In this document: positions 45,770 through 56,700 of the stretch, one piece after another | Position numbering within the stretch: the stretch's first letter is position 1 | Layout: each line of letters starts with the position of its first letter | Assembly: GCF_963678975.1 (NCBI RefSeq) | Contig: NC_089275.1 | Coordinates: 15,822,220 to 15,886,219 of the forward strand | Reading direction: 5' to 3' | DNA from: Dysidea avara | Lineage: Eukaryota; Porifera; Demospongiae; Dictyoceratida; Dysideidae | Length of the DNA stretch: 64,000 bases | Translations under genes and position numbers: made by a program | Notes under the pieces: model-generated | What the model saw: only the letters and a program-made list of their open reading frames with translations | The model's database searches: none | Told to the model about the DNA's origin: nothing

Positions 45770-46660
45770 TATTTTATTTTTATTAGTTTAACCAAAAGGT
45801 AAGGTGAATACAAAAGGCAGATATGCCTATATGAGTACCACCTACAAAAACAATACAATACAAAACCAAACAACTAAGGATACATTACAAAGACAGTTAG
45901 AGTACATTGAAATAAAAGCCTACATTAAAAACATGCATGACTTAATCAGAAACGAAAAGAAAATTGTATAACATTCTCCTAAAAGTAGTGTGGTGTGTAG
46001 TTGACAGAATGTCAAATGGGATGGAGTTCCACCAAAAAACACTGTTCACAAAAAAGGAGTAACGGTAAGAGTTTATGGAGGACTGCTTGCATAGAATAGA
46101 CAATGAGTGTGATCTGGTAGAGGCAGCAGAAGAAAAAATGAAATAATCGCTAAACTTTAGAGATATATGATGGTGAAGAATATCATAGATGCTTGTCAAT
46201 GACAGATATTTATGTCGGGTGGAAAGAGATGGCCATGATAGCTCTGTACAGCATTCCTCAGATAATTTAGACCATTTATAGGTCCTAGGACAAAATCTGC
46301 TGCCACAAATTCAGCGAGAGCCACGGTTTTGTGCTCGGTCAAGGGCAATGGAGATTTTATGAGTGTGTGGATTCCACACAGTACTTGCATAATCCAGAAT
46401 AGGAATCACAAGTGACCTAAAGGCCTTTTGTTTTGAAGAAGCTTTACAGGTGAACATATGACGGCGTAGGAGATTTAATACTCTAGTAGCTTTCTTGGAA
46501 ACATGTGAAACATTGCTATTCCATGAAAGTTTGGTGTCTACAATAACCCCCAAGTACTTAACAGACCTGGCCCAATGGAGAAGATGGTTATTGAGATAAT
46601 AAAGCGGCTTTGTAGGTGTATGTTTGTGTACTTTCTTAAATCAAAGTTTTCAGCTTACCA
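45770..46660 (-). pseudogene. LINE 3' fragment of a second family, multiple frameshifts
   Basis: Minus-strand pieces at 46640-46311, 46390-46196 and 46199-45942 join only through frame changes. They read VKYLGVIVDTKLSWNSNVSH, VIPILDYASTVWNPHTHK, RWICGSRF-like and FFVNSVFWWNSIPFDIL, ending FLFVSD and stop. It resembles the LINE at 39-40 kb (FFINSPFLWNTIPHRIL, RFLFV) and is probably the same clade. Truncated 5' of the thumb domain. Confidence 0.75.
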
Positions 46661-47770
46661 TTGCCTGAAAACGCTGTCCTTACAATTTATTATCGGTACC
46701 TTCAGGTGATCAAATTTTGTAAATGGTGGAGGGTAACAAGCTGGTACTCTCATGCAGTAACTGATCATGAGAAATCCAATTATAAATCCTGAAATCTGTA
46801 GTCGCTTTTAAATTATTCAGCAACCAGCCTAAAATTAATGAGCCTATGAGACAATGACTATACAATGACTATTTGGAGTAAGACCACTACAATGAGATAA
46901 CTCATCGGCTTCTCATGATCATAGAATCACACATGAGGGCGGGTGGGCGGGTTATTTTTAAATCATACAAATTGTAGAAGTTTAATGTAGCTACTAGCTA
47001 TGACCCCAGGACTGCATGGTGAAGGTCTTAAAGGACTCTCTAAATTAGAAAGCCTTGTTATTGCTGTGCTAAATGAGCTGAAGTTTATTTGAATTCTGAA
47101 CTGCATGCCAAACACCTAGCTAAAATTCTAAAATAAAATGGTAGACCGTGCATTAATATATTATTGGTTTTGTCATAGATTCTCTAGTGTAGCTATGTAT
47201 CGCAGAATGGCACATCTTCAGCACAGCAAGCACAAGCATAAGTAGCAGCAGCAGCATGCAAGCACAAGCAGCAGAAGCTGCCGATTCTGTGTTAGCTAGC
47301 ACCTGCAGGCTGATCAGTCTATTAGAGGAGGGGCTGCTGCAGACTTGTGACAAGCAACACTAGAGCTAATATGACTCTTAGAGATGATTACCTGGGGCCA
47401 CACGCATGTAGGGCAGGTCACGGTACTAATGCTATAATATTTTCATATAATACTCACTGATGGTGTCTCAGTGGTTGTTGATGCTCTATATAGAATACAT
47501 TGGAACCAACACAGAAGTGAAAAAAACTCATGAGTAGTGGCTGTGTGCATCTGAGGGCACAAGAAAATTTTGATGCGGGCGGTTGATGAGAAACAAGTTA
47601 TTTATTTATTTTACAGCATACATGCAACAAGATATGTTCAGTATAAACATTAGTAGTCCTTAAAATCTAGTGTATGCTGAAGGTCCACTGCCAGTGGCCA
47701 GGAGTAAGTAGCTTTATAGTAATTATTAAGATAGTTATAGTTACTTACAATTATATAAACTCATTAAAGC
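46661..47770. other. Intergenic, no gene recognised
   Basis: Contains a diverged copy of the 95-bp unit seen at 35188 (near 46730-46790) and a short AGCAGCAGCAG-type stretch near 47240-47280. Nothing else is supported. Confidence 0.35.
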
Positions 47771-47775
47771 AAGGG

Positions 47776-48018
47776 TTACAGGTGATTAAAGTTGGGAAGT
47801 TTGGGGGACTTATTACAATTACAACAGGGACAGACAAAAGAAAAATTGTCAGGATCAAAATTCTGTCCAAAATGATTCCATAGAAAGTTTGTAAGTTTGT
47901 ACTTGATAGTAGGTAGGCTAAGATTATAATTTATTATTGGTAAAACATTCCATATACGAGGGAGTCTGTTGAAATAGAAGTTACTGCTGGAAACATTGGT
48001 ATTTCTTACGTGTTGCAT
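47776..48018 (-). pseudogene. LINE ORF2 C-terminal fragment (Cys-rich tail type)
   Basis: Reads NFYFNRLPRIWNVLPIINYN and then a tail CPCCNCNKSP before the stop at 47776-47778. The same tail design (CPCTRCSKTP) is found at 49763-49978, so both are 3' fragments of one LINE family. An in-frame stop lies just upstream; the copy is non-functional. Confidence 0.65.
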
Positions 48019-49148
48019 TTTATAGCTAGATCATAATCGTGTGTTTCCTGAAGTCGGTTACTTTAATATAGTCAGTGATTTAAATGCATTTGTTGGGGCT
48101 TTAAGGCTTTTGATAAAAAACATTATGTCACAGATGTCCAAAACATACATTTAAAGGCAAAATTTTGAGCTCAAGTAATCGAGATTTATAGTTGCTGGTA
48201 TAGTCATTCACAGGGCCGCTGAGAGACCTTATGGGGCCCAGGGCAATTTAAGAATATGGGACCCTATAACTGATATAGATTGCATGCAAAGCATGCTAAA
48301 TTAGAGGGGTCAGGGGGCATGCCCCCCAGGAAATTTTTGAAAATTAGACCCTAGGTCTGAGAATGAATGTGAGAGTGATTTGAGTAGTTTATCACAGTAT
48401 AATATGACTGTTTGTATTACTCTATCAGCAGGGTATCTGAAGCTTAAATTAAAGCTTTTTCTAGCTATCATGCAATGCCACCTAGGAATTTTCTAAATAC
48501 CGCACCCTTTGAATTTGAATGTGAGATTGATTTTTTATGTATTATTGTTTAGGGACGGATTTTCAAAGGAAGTTCAGAACACAAGTTTATAATACTAGTG
48601 GCAGGGGTCTGGGGGTGCAGCCCCCAGCTACTGAAAGATCTTGAATATTTTAATGGTCCAAAACTCAACAGATTGCTATATGGATGAATTATTGTGATAC
48701 TTTGTATAACTCACAGCTGGGACACAGTTAGCTACTGGCAGATGGTCTACGCAAGTAAAGAAGAATTTTGTAGTGACAAATTAGAGTTTTTGCTATACAA
48801 TTTATTAAGTAGCTATATTGAGGATGTTTGTACACCCAGGTGCATAATATAAACTTATATATCCATACACAACTAAAATACAACTGCAGACCATAATAGT
48901 GATTAGGTCATACTCAGTCATGCTATTTGTAATGCTACAATGTCTGCTTTAGAAATTCAATGCTCTTTCCAAAAGTAAAGTTTCTTGTCCATTAGTACTT
49001 GTATTTGGACATTTAGAGTGCACTTGATTACTCTATTAGAGTATATAGGTGACTGTTCTATTGGAATATATCGATCTTGATCTAAGTCACAGTGCTCTTT
49101 AAGCGCCTATATTATTACGAGCAGTGGCATCATAGATAATAGACACCC

Positions 49149-49239
49149 AGGGGCGGATCCAGAGTTTGGAAAGAGGGGGGGCACCTTTCTGAAAAACAGT
49201 TGAAGACCAAAAAAACTTGCTGAAAACCAGTTGAAGACC

Positions 49240-49270
<31 letters not shown>

Positions 49271-49490
49271 TCTCGACAATAATAGCTAGTTATCCTTACC
49301 AACTATATCACGTCTGTTATGTAAAATAAAATCCTATTTATAGCTTCATAGGTAAGCTACACTGCCTCATGAACATTGTGACTGCTTTATTAGAGCAATT
49401 GACTGCTCTATTAGAGTATCTCGATCTTGTATGCAATTTCTTGAAGGGAGGGGGCATTTGCCCCAAATGCCCCATCCTGGATCCGCCACT
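49149..49490. mobile_element. hAT-type MITE, AGTGGCGGATCCAG family
   Basis: Left end AGGGGCGGATCCAG; right end, complemented, AGTGGCGGATCCAG. The direct repeat GACACCC abuts both ends (49142-49148, 49491-49497). A poly(A) tract follows GTTGAAGACC, and two CTCTATTAGAG-type motifs lie at 49379-49426. The block near 49285-49315 is the uninterrupted version of the site split by the satellite element at 59090-63925. Confidence 0.75.
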
Positions 49491-49762
49491 GACACCCCAT
49501 TATCTGGTGGCATGTAATGATTTGCTGACCCTGAAACTATGCTGGATATTGAATTTGCTAGCTAATTGATGCTATCTGTTAGTACTTTTTTAAATTTAAT
49601 TTAATTTAATAATTGCTTTACAGAATTGGAATTACATACAGTAGAGGGTATAGTGATTACAGAGACATACAATTCTGAAGGACTACCAGTGTCCTGCACT
49701 GGTAGCCTAGAGCACTAACTACTTAACTACAAAAACTATACATGCATACATTTATATAATAG

Positions 49763-50100
49763 TTACAAATAATTATAGTTGGTTGGTGCAGGAGTCTTGG
49801 AGCAGCGGGTACAAGGACACAGGTAATGAAAAGTACAGGGGGTATTATCAAAGTTAGCTAAAAAATGATTCCATAAAAATACTTTCAACTTTGGTTTGAT
49901 TACATCTAGTGATTGAGATAGGTCAATTATTGGTAAAGAGTTCCATAATCTTGGTAAACGATAAAAATATGAGTTCATGATAGGGTTGATATGGGCTGTC
50001 TTGGGGTATAACTTTGTGCCAGCAGATCTTGTTGAACCTGTAGTAAAGTTGGTACTGTTACATGAGACCTGAGACTTTCTGTGTCTTCGAGTCTACAGAG
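49763..50100 (-). pseudogene. LINE ORF2 C-terminal fragment (Cys-rich tail type), second copy
   Basis: An open frame on the minus strand from about 50095 reads RRHRKSQVSC, then NSYFYRLPRLWNSLPIIDLS, and ends in CPCTRCSKTPAPTNYNYL. Same family as 47776-48018. The RT domain is missing. Confidence 0.65.
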
Positions 50101-50229
50101 AAGACTTACACTGTTGTATGTTCTTTTATTGTATGTATGAACGATGTATAGCTATGGGCTCACCTTTGCACTTGGGGCCCCAAACAAAGTGGAGCCCAGG
50201 GCAATTTGTCCCAGTTCCCCCCGCCCTGG

Positions 50230-50830
50230 TCATTCAATACATTCAAAGAGTCACTAGTGACTCTTTGAACACATTCAAAGAGTCACTAGCAAAGCAAACC
50301 AGGTTAATGGATTTTTGCGTCGTGATCTTCACCAATGCCCTGTTTCTGTTAAGAACAATTGTTACAAGATGATGGTCCACCCCATTGTTGAATATGCATC
50401 CTCTGTCTGGACCCCCCACACCCACACCAATATAAACCAACTTGAATCCATCCAAAGGAGAGCAGCCAGATTTTGCTACAATAATTTTTCTAGATTTAGT
50501 AGTGTAACAAGAATGATGTCATCATTAAATTTACCTACCCTCGAAGAAAGAAGAAACAAGTCTAAGATAACTACAATGTATAAGATAATTAATGGCAATC
50601 TAAGTATACCTACAGATGATCTAATACCTAATCATCGTCCATCAAGGGAAGGATATTATAAACAGCTTGTCACTATGATTGACTCTTATAAATTTTCTTT
50701 TTTCCCTTCTACAATTAGACTCTGGAACACACTCCCCCCCTTTGTAATTCACTCCCCTACCTTAGATGAGTTTTGTACCAACCTGAACATGCATTATGAT
50801 CACATCTGTGCACAACAATCTTTTTGATTT
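50230..50830 (+). pseudogene. LINE ORF2 C-terminal fragment, plus strand
   Basis: Begins with a short duplicated block (ACATTCAAAGAGTCACTAG) and reads VNGFLRRDLHQCPVSVKNNC, YKMMVHPIVEYASSVWTPH, IQRRAARFCYNNFSRFSSV and SFFPSTIRLWNTLPPFVIHS to a stop at 50825-50827. This is the thumb and C-terminal region of a CR1/L2-like LINE, with an open frame of about 170 residues but no RT core. Confidence 0.75.
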
Positions 50831-51337
50831 CTGCACAGTAACAAATATAATAATATGTACTTCGTTGTGTGATGCTGAAGCTGTTGCAGATGTCTGATAT
50901 CTTTTAATAGGTATGGATTCTATAGTGTTGAGCAAAACATTAATAGGGATCTAACTAGCGATATATAGACTGATGTTTCTCGGATATAGTAGTTATGTTT
51001 GCTGAAAACAGTACTCTGGCACCTATTCACCTAGTAGTGATCACAGTACCTCTAATGGTACTGACAACAACTGACTAGCCCAGGGTCAGTACCATTGTCA
51101 CAGTTCATCTAATTTCAACCAGTCATCCTTTTGCTTATGGAATGCACGTAGTCTGGTAAATAAACTAAACCACTTTCAGAGCTATGTATATTGTTATGAT
51201 TTCCAGATTGTAGCTATAACTGAGACTTGGCTAAAGCCATATATTCTGGGCAGTGAAATTTTACCCACAGGTTATAATATTTTTAGAAATGATCGTCACT
51301 CCAGAGGAAGAGGGGTTATGCTTGCAGTAAAGGATAA

Positions 51338-51657
51338 TCTAATCCAAAACAGCCAAGCTGTAAAAAAAGTGTGCGGCCCTCAGAAAGGCTATGGTGAAAA
51401 AAGATGTGAAATCCAAGGTGGCGGCCAAGAAATGGCTGTGATGGTAGGTTAATGGTAAAAACTTTAATAATGACAATTCAGGTAAATTTTGTGAAGTGGC
51501 ACAAAAATTCACCTGAATTGTCGTTATTAAAATTTTTACCATTAACCTATCATCACAGCTATTTCTTGGCCGCCACCTTGGATTTCACATCTTTCTTCAC
51601 CATAGCCTTTCTGAGGGCCGCACACTTTTTTTACAGCTTGGCTGTTTTGGATTAGAT
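51338..51657. repeat. 5' foldback of satellite-carrying element, copy 1
   Basis: Arms begin TCTAATCCAAAACAGCCAAG and end in the inverse GGCTGTTTTGGATTAGA, each about 150 bp and nearly perfect. Open frames of 67 codons on both strands are mirror images forced by the palindrome and are not genes. Confidence 0.9.
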
Positions 51658-51929
51658 TTCATTTCTTTTTGTATTTGTATACCCCAAAGCCGGCCTATGG
51701 CCAGCTTTGGGACTTTTTTAACCTATGTTTTTTTTCTTTACTACAGGAAGAAGTAAAGATGAAGTAGATATACTTTAAATATTTTATCAGTAAATGTACA
51801 AATTATATATATAATACATATGTGACTGGATTTGCAAAAAGGGGCCTTCCACACACATCCAATTTGCCAACTTTGACAATTGATAACTTCAGATTGGTAA
51901 GAGCTATTGCCTTGAAATTTGGGCAGTGG

Positions 51930-54900
51930 TGATTTCTTTGCAGCTGAACTCTCCACATGATGGTTTCTTTGTAGCTGAACTCTCTACAAGGCAATTTCTT
52001 CTAGCTGATCTCTCTACAGGGAGATTTGTTTGTAGCTGAACTATCTACAAGGTAACTTCTTCTAGCTGATCTCTCTACAGGGTGATTTGTTCGTAGCTGA
52101 ATTCTGTACAGGCGATGTGTTTGCAGCTGAGCTCTTTACAAAATGGTTTCTTTGTAGCTGAACTCTCTACAAAGTAACTTCTTCTAACTGATCTTTCTAC
52201 AGCGTGATTTGTTTGTAGCTGAACTATCTACAAGGTAATTTCTTCTAGCTGATCTCTCTACAGGGTGATTTGTTTGTAGCTGAATTCTGTACAGGTGATT
52301 TGTTTGCAGCTGAGCTCTTTACAAAATGGTTTCTTTGTAGCTGAACTCTCTAAAAGGTAACTTCTTCTAACTGATCTTACTACAGGGTGATTTGTTTGTA
52401 GCTGAAATATCTACAAGGTAATATCTTCTAGCTGATCTCTCTACAGGGTGATTTGTTTGTAGCTGAATTCTGTACAGGTGATTTGTTTGCAGCTGAGCTC
52501 TTTACAGAATGGTTTCTTTGTAGCTGAACTCTCTACAAGGTAATTTCTTCTAGCTGATCTCTCTACAGGGTGATTTGTTTGTAGCTGAATTCTGTACAGG
52601 TGATTTGTTTGCAGCTGAGCTCTTTACAGAATGGTTTCTTTGTAGCTGAACTCTCTACAAGGTAATTTCTTCTAGCTGATCTCTCTACAGGGTGATTTGT
52701 TTGTAGCTGAATTCTGTACAGGTGATTTGTTTGCAGCTGAGCTCTTTACAGAATGGTTTCTTTGTAGCTGAACTCTCTACAAGGTAACTTTTCTAGCTGA
52801 TGTCTCTACAAGGTGGCTAGTTTGTAGCTGAACTCTCTACATGGTGGTTTCTTTGTAACTGAACTTTCTACAAGTTGACTTCTTCTAGCTGATCTTTCAA
52901 TAGGGTGATTTGTTTGTAGCTTCACTCTCTACAAGGTAACTTCTTCTAGCTGATCTCTCTACAGGGAGATTTGTTTGTAACTGAACTCTCTACAGGTGAT
53001 TTGTTTGAAGCTGAACTTTCTAAATGATGGTTTCTTTGTAGCTGAACTCTCTACAAGTTAACTTCTTCTAACTGATCTTACTACAGGGTGATTTGTTTGT
53101 AGCTGAAATATCTACAAGGTAATATCTTCTAGCTGATCTCTCTACAGTGTGATTTGTTTGTAGCTGAATTCTGTACAGGTGATTTGTTTGCAGCTGAGCT
53201 CTTTACAGAATGGTTTCTTTGTAGCTGAACTCTCTACAAGGTAACTTTTCTAGCTGATGTCTCTACAAGGTGGCTAGTTTGTAGCTGAACTCTCTACATG
53301 GTGGTTTCTTTGTAACTGAACTTTCTACAAGTTGACTTCTTCTAGCTGATCTTTCAATAGGGTGATTTGTTTGTAGCTTCACTCTCTACAAGGTAACTTC
53401 TTCTAGCTGATCTCTCTACAGGGAGATTTGTTTGTAACTAAACTCTCTACAGGTGATTTGTTTGAAGCTGAACTTTCTAAATGATGGTTTCTTTGTAGCT
53501 GAACTCTCTACAAGTTAACTTCTTCTAACTGATCTTACTACAGGGTGATTTGTTTGTAGCTGAAATATCTACAAGGTAATATCTTCTAGCTGATCTCTCT
53601 ACAGGGTGATTTGTTTGTAGCTGAATTCTGTACAGGTGATTTGTTTGCAGCTGAGCTCTTTACAGAATGGTTTCTTTGTAGCTGAACTCTCTACAAGGTA
53701 ATTTCTTCTAGCTGATCTCTCTACAGGGTGATTTGTTTGTAGCTGAATTCTGTACAGGTGATTTGTTTGCAGCTGAGCTCTTTACAGAATGGTTTCTTTG
53801 TAGCTGAACTCTCTACAAGGTAATTTCTTCTAGCTGATCTCTCTACAGGGTGATTTGTTTGTAGCTGAATTCTGTACAGGTGATTTGTTTGCAGCTGAGC
53901 TCTTTACAGAATGGTTTCTTTGTAGCTGAACTCTCTACAAGGTAACTTTTCTAGCTGATGTCTCTACAAGGTGGCTAGTTTGTAGCTGAACTCTCTACAT
54001 GGTGGTTTCTTTGTAACTGAACTTTCTACAAGTTGACTTCTTCTAGCTGATCTTTCAATAGGGTGATTTGTTTGTAGCTTCACTCTCTACAAGGTAACTT
54101 CTTCTAGCTGATCTCTCTACAGGGAGATTTGTTTGTAACTGAACTCTCTACAGGTGATTTGTTTGAAGCTGAACTTTCTAAATGATGGTTTCTTTGTAGC
54201 TGAACTCTCTACAAGTTAACTTCTTCTAGCTGATCTCTCTACAGGGTGATTTGTTTGTAGATGAATTCTGTACAGGTGATTTGTTTGCAGCTGAGCTCTT
54301 TACAGAATGGTTTCTTTGTAGCTGAACTCTCTAAAAGGTAACTTCTTCTAACTGATCTTTCTACAGGGCAATTTGTTTTTGGCAGAATTTTCTACAGGGT
54401 GATTTCTTTGCAGCTGAACTCTCTACATGGTGGTTTCTTTGTAGCTGAACTCTCTACAAGGTAACTTCTTCTAGCTGATCTCTCTACAGGGTGATTTGTT
54501 TGTAGCTGAACGATCTACAAGGTAACTTCTTCTAGCTGATCTCTCTACAGGGAGATTTGTTTGTAGCTGAACTCTCTACAGGTGATTTGTTTGAAGCTGA
54601 ACTCTCTAAATGATGGTTTCTTTGTAGCTGAACTCTCTACAGGTGATTTGTTTGAAGCTGAACTCTCTAAATGATGGTTTCTTTGTAGCTGAACTCTCTA
54701 CAAGTTAACTTCTTCTAGCTGATCTCTCTACATGGTGATTTGTTTGTAGCTGAATTCTGTATAGGTGACTTGTTTGCAGCTGAGCTCTTTAAATAATGGT
54801 TTCTTTGTAGCTGAACTCTCTCAAGGTAACTTCTTCTAGCTGATGTCTTTACAGGGTCACTAGTTTGTAGCTGAATTCTCTACATGGTGGTTTCTTTGTA

Positions 54901-55868
54901 ACTGAACTCTCTACAAGTTAACTTTTTCTAGCTCATCTTTCTACAGGGTGATTTATTTGTAGCTGAATTCTTTACAGGTGATTTGTTTGCAGCTGAGCTC
55001 TTTAAACAATGGTTTCTTTGTAGCTGAACTCTCTACAAGGTACCTTCTTCTAGCTGATGTCTCTACAAGGTCACTAGTTTGTAGCTGAGCTCTCTACATG
55101 GTGGTTTTTTTGTAACTGAACTCTCTACAAGGTGACCTCTTCTAGCTGATCTTTCTACAGTGTGATTTGTTTGAAACCGAACTCTCTACAAGGTACCTTC
55201 TTCTAGCTGATGTCTCTACAAGGTCACTAGTTTGTAGCTGAGCTCTCTACATGGTGGTTTTTTTGTAACTGAACTCTCTACAAGGTGACCTCTTCTAGCT
55301 GATCTTCCTACAGTGTGATTTGTTTGAAACCGAACTCTCTACAAGGTAACTTCTTCTAGCTGATGTCTCTACAAGGTCACTAGTTTGTAGCTGAGCTCTC
55401 TACATGGTGGTTTTTTTGTAACTGAACTCTCTACAAGGTGACCTCTTCTAGCTGATCTTTCTACAGTGTGATTTGTTTGAAACCGAACTCTCCACAAGAT
55501 GGTTTCGTTGTAGCTGAACTCTCTACAAGGTAACTTCTTCTAGCTAATCTCTCTACAGGGAGATTTGTTTGTAGCTGAACTCTCTACATGATGGTTTCTT
55601 TGTAGCTGAATTCTTTGCAAGGTAACTTCTTCTATTGATCTCTCCACAGGGCGATTTGTTTGTAGCTGAACTCTCTACATGGTGGTTTCTTTGTAGCTGA
55701 ACTCTACAAGGTGATTTTTTCTAGCTGAACTATCTCTTTCCATAGTTGCATGAACTCCCTACAAGGTAACTTCTTCTAGCTGATCCCTCTACAGGGTGAT
55801 TTGTCTGTAGCTGATCTCTATACAGGTTTCTTATTTCTAGCTGATCGCTTGAATTCTCTTCAGGGTGA
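51930..55868. repeat. Satellite array 1, ~31-bp monomers in higher-order units
   Basis: About 125 monomers of roughly 31 bp around the core TTGTAGCTGAACTCTCTACA. TTGTAG and CTACAA form a 6-bp stem around a 9-nt loop. Variants alternate in a four-monomer unit of about 122 bp (endings AAGGTAACTTC, AGGGTGATTTG, AGGTGATTTG, GAATGGTTTC). A longer unit repeats at 457 bp: the marker AAGGTAACTTTTCTAG starts at 52781, 53238 and 53939, and 701 equals 457 plus two 122-bp units. No conserved open frame. Confidence 0.93.
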
Positions 55869-56700
55869 CTGCTCTATTAGGATGACTGCTCTATTAGAGT
55901 ATCTCGATCTCGCACTTGCCGCACCAAGTTGGATTTCGTGTTATAACTCCGTGGCTTTAAGTCTGATTCTTCTACACCATTGATGAGCCTTTCTAAGATG
56001 ATTACTCCATCTGTACAACGATTTTCAAAGCATTACCCTAAGCGGTTTATCTGGTAGGCATGGCAAGCAGTCGTTTTTTTTATTAGCTGATCTCGATTGC
56101 GTAATTGTTACACACTGTTGGTTTTCTCGTTGTATCTTCCTGGTTTTTAGCTCGATTTCTTTCAAACCACAAAAGGTTTGAGGTTCAATAGTTAACCTAT
56201 TCACCCACCGATTTTCAGCTTCTTCCCATACGCGGTTTACCCTGTAGGCGTGACAACATATTGGTGTTATTTTTCGTTAATAATCGCTCATAACTCTTTG
56301 CCTGTTTATCGTATTCCAGCCAAAGTTGGTACCGAGATGCGCCTTTATATCCCCCTTCTGTGTGCCAAATTTCAAGGCAATCGGACAACGCGTTCGCGTT
56401 TTATAGCAGTTTTTGTAAGTGTGCGACAAGAAACAGAAAAATAAGAAGAAAAAAAACGAAGAAACTGAGCCAATTTTTGAAGTCGCATATCTCGGGAACG
56501 CGCGAAGCGATTTCGCTCAAATTTGGAATGTGGAGTACTGCAGTTGGAGGGAATGTCCACAGCAAAAATCGTCTTGTTTCATCAAGGAAGCACAGAGCTA
56601 CGGAGGTGCGAAAATTGCGTTTTCTTTCTTCCTGTCAATATACTCACGGGTGTTACGCGCCGGCTTCTTGGGCCGCACGACACACTACCGTGTGTCTTGA
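55869..56700. repeat. 3' module of satellite-carrying element, copy 1
   Basis: 832 bp, mostly identical to 63070-63925. It starts at a pair of CTCTATTAGGATGACTGCTC motifs, passes through a moderately GC-rich section (AACGCGCGAAGCGATTTCGC) and ends with the terminal hairpin. Open frames differ between the two copies, so it is treated as non-coding. Confidence 0.85.

Larger units (their letters stand above)
48211..50228. mobile_element. Putative 2-kb hAT-type composite with 8-bp TSD
   Basis: GTCATTCA flanks the region at 48203-48210 and 50229-50236. The termini are CAGGGCCGC and, complemented, CAGGGCGGG, a short imperfect inverted repeat. GCCCAGGGCAATTT occurs near both ends (48236-48251 and 50197-50210) in the same orientation. 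Inside are nested a smaller MITE (49149-49490) and a LINE fragment (49763-50100), and no transposase. The match of ends plus an 8-bp duplication supports one insertion later enlarged by others. Confidence 0.5.
51338..56700. mobile_element. Satellite-carrying Helitron/Helentron-like element, copy 1
   Basis: 5363 bp inserted in the LINE endonuclease sequence. Parts in order: foldback 51338-51657; spacer with a hairpin CCCAAAGC...GCTTTGGG near 51683-51712; tandem array 51930-55868; unique 3' module 55869-56700 ending in GACACAC-TACC-GTGTGTC plus TTGA. It begins TC after a host A and is followed by a host T. The LINE reading frame is continuous across the gap with no duplicated bases. No replicase or helicase is encoded, so it would be non-autonomous. 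The class is inferred from structure. Confidence 0.6.

Noticed and set aside
51339..51655. Twin 67-codon frames on opposite strands
   Set aside because: Forced mirror images of a near-perfect palindrome.
51930..55868. CRISPR-like regular spacing
   Set aside because: The units are contiguous degenerate monomers without unique spacers, in a eukaryotic genome; it is a satellite.
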